This document shows, piece after piece, positions 47,062 through 47,062 of a stretch of 47,062 bases of DNA. This DNA is from an uncultured Clostridia bacterium (GTDB taxonomy: Bacteria; Bacillota; Clostridia; Oscillospirales; Acutalibacteraceae), in assembly GCA_947170465.1 (NCBI GenBank), contig CAMVTS010000014.1:1-47062 (forward strand), written 5' to 3'. The notes beneath the pieces are model-generated. The model did not search any database, was not told the origin of the DNA, and worked only from the letters and a program-made list of their open reading frames with translations. The stretch's first letter is position 1; each line of letters opens with the position of its first letter. A program made the position numbers and the translations under genes.

Positions 47062-47062
47062 C

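Overview
The window looks like a chromosome segment of an anaerobic Gram-positive gut bacterium of the class Clostridia, probably Oscillospiraceae and Ruminococcus-like. The basis is type I dockerins on three secreted proteins (one beside a CBM26-like starch-binding domain, a pairing known from Ruminococcus bromii-type amylosomes), AGGAGG-type ribosome binding sites, lipoproteins with Thr/Pro/Glu-rich linkers, an EndA-type nuclease, a SpoVG-like protein and Clostridia-type conjugation genes with DUF4368 serine recombinases. The genus is an inference; no rRNA or housekeeping gene is present to settle it.

Layout. 1-1042 (minus): edge of a membrane protein, a ribbon-helix-helix protein and an XRE-type regulator. 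1181-3718 (plus): a secreted nuclease lipoprotein, a small gene broken by an in-frame TAA, a DUF1349 protein and a SnoaL-like protein. 3870-5713 (minus): a rearranged Rhs locus with a core fragment, an orphan Rhs C-terminal toxin candidate overlapped by a membrane immunity candidate, and a breakpoint that truncates the last gene of the neighbouring operon. 5546-9357 (minus): that operon, with a BlaI-type repressor, an M56 (BlaR1-type) sensor protease, a lipoprotein, an unknown protein, a DUF5684-like membrane protein and the truncated gene. 9566-10695 (minus): a SpoVG-like protein, an unknown protein and a small lipoprotein.

11180-17579 (minus) holds two paralogous modules, each made of an ECF sigma factor, a one-pass membrane anti-sigma candidate overlapping it by 4 nt, and a secreted dockerin protein with two copies of the same domain. 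18116-22834 (minus) encodes a 1524-residue surface protein with about 25 GAGIGGG-type repeats, followed by a 42-residue peptide gene. A family of non-coding repeats with a strong palindrome fills the gaps around these genes.

23754-35592 (minus) is a type IV secretion/conjugation operon: VirB2-like pilin, VirB6-like channel protein (C-terminal tail split off by an in-frame TAA), PrgI/DUF5592-like protein, VirB4 ATPase, CHAP plus SleB-like wall hydrolase, two probable VirB8-like proteins, a coiled-coil membrane protein, a CpaE/MinD-like protein without the Walker A lysine, and a Big2-domain membrane protein. No relaxase or VirD4 coupling protein is visible, so the element is incomplete or continues elsewhere. 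It is flanked by a truncated DUF1273/SLOG gene and a serine recombinase that has lost its catalytic serine end.

38014-43061 (minus) encodes an ABC permease, ABC ATPase, response regulator and histidine kinase, typical of peptide-antibiotic sensing and resistance. 43282-47062 is degraded: an unknown ORF, a frameshifted CBM26-like/LRR/dockerin gene fused to a truncated AraC-type regulator, and a second DUF4368 recombinase fragment running off the right edge. Recurrent fusions of unrelated reading frames (near 4.0, 5.55, 36.2, 37.8, 44.5, 45.4 and 46.9 kb) show a segment that has recombined repeatedly.
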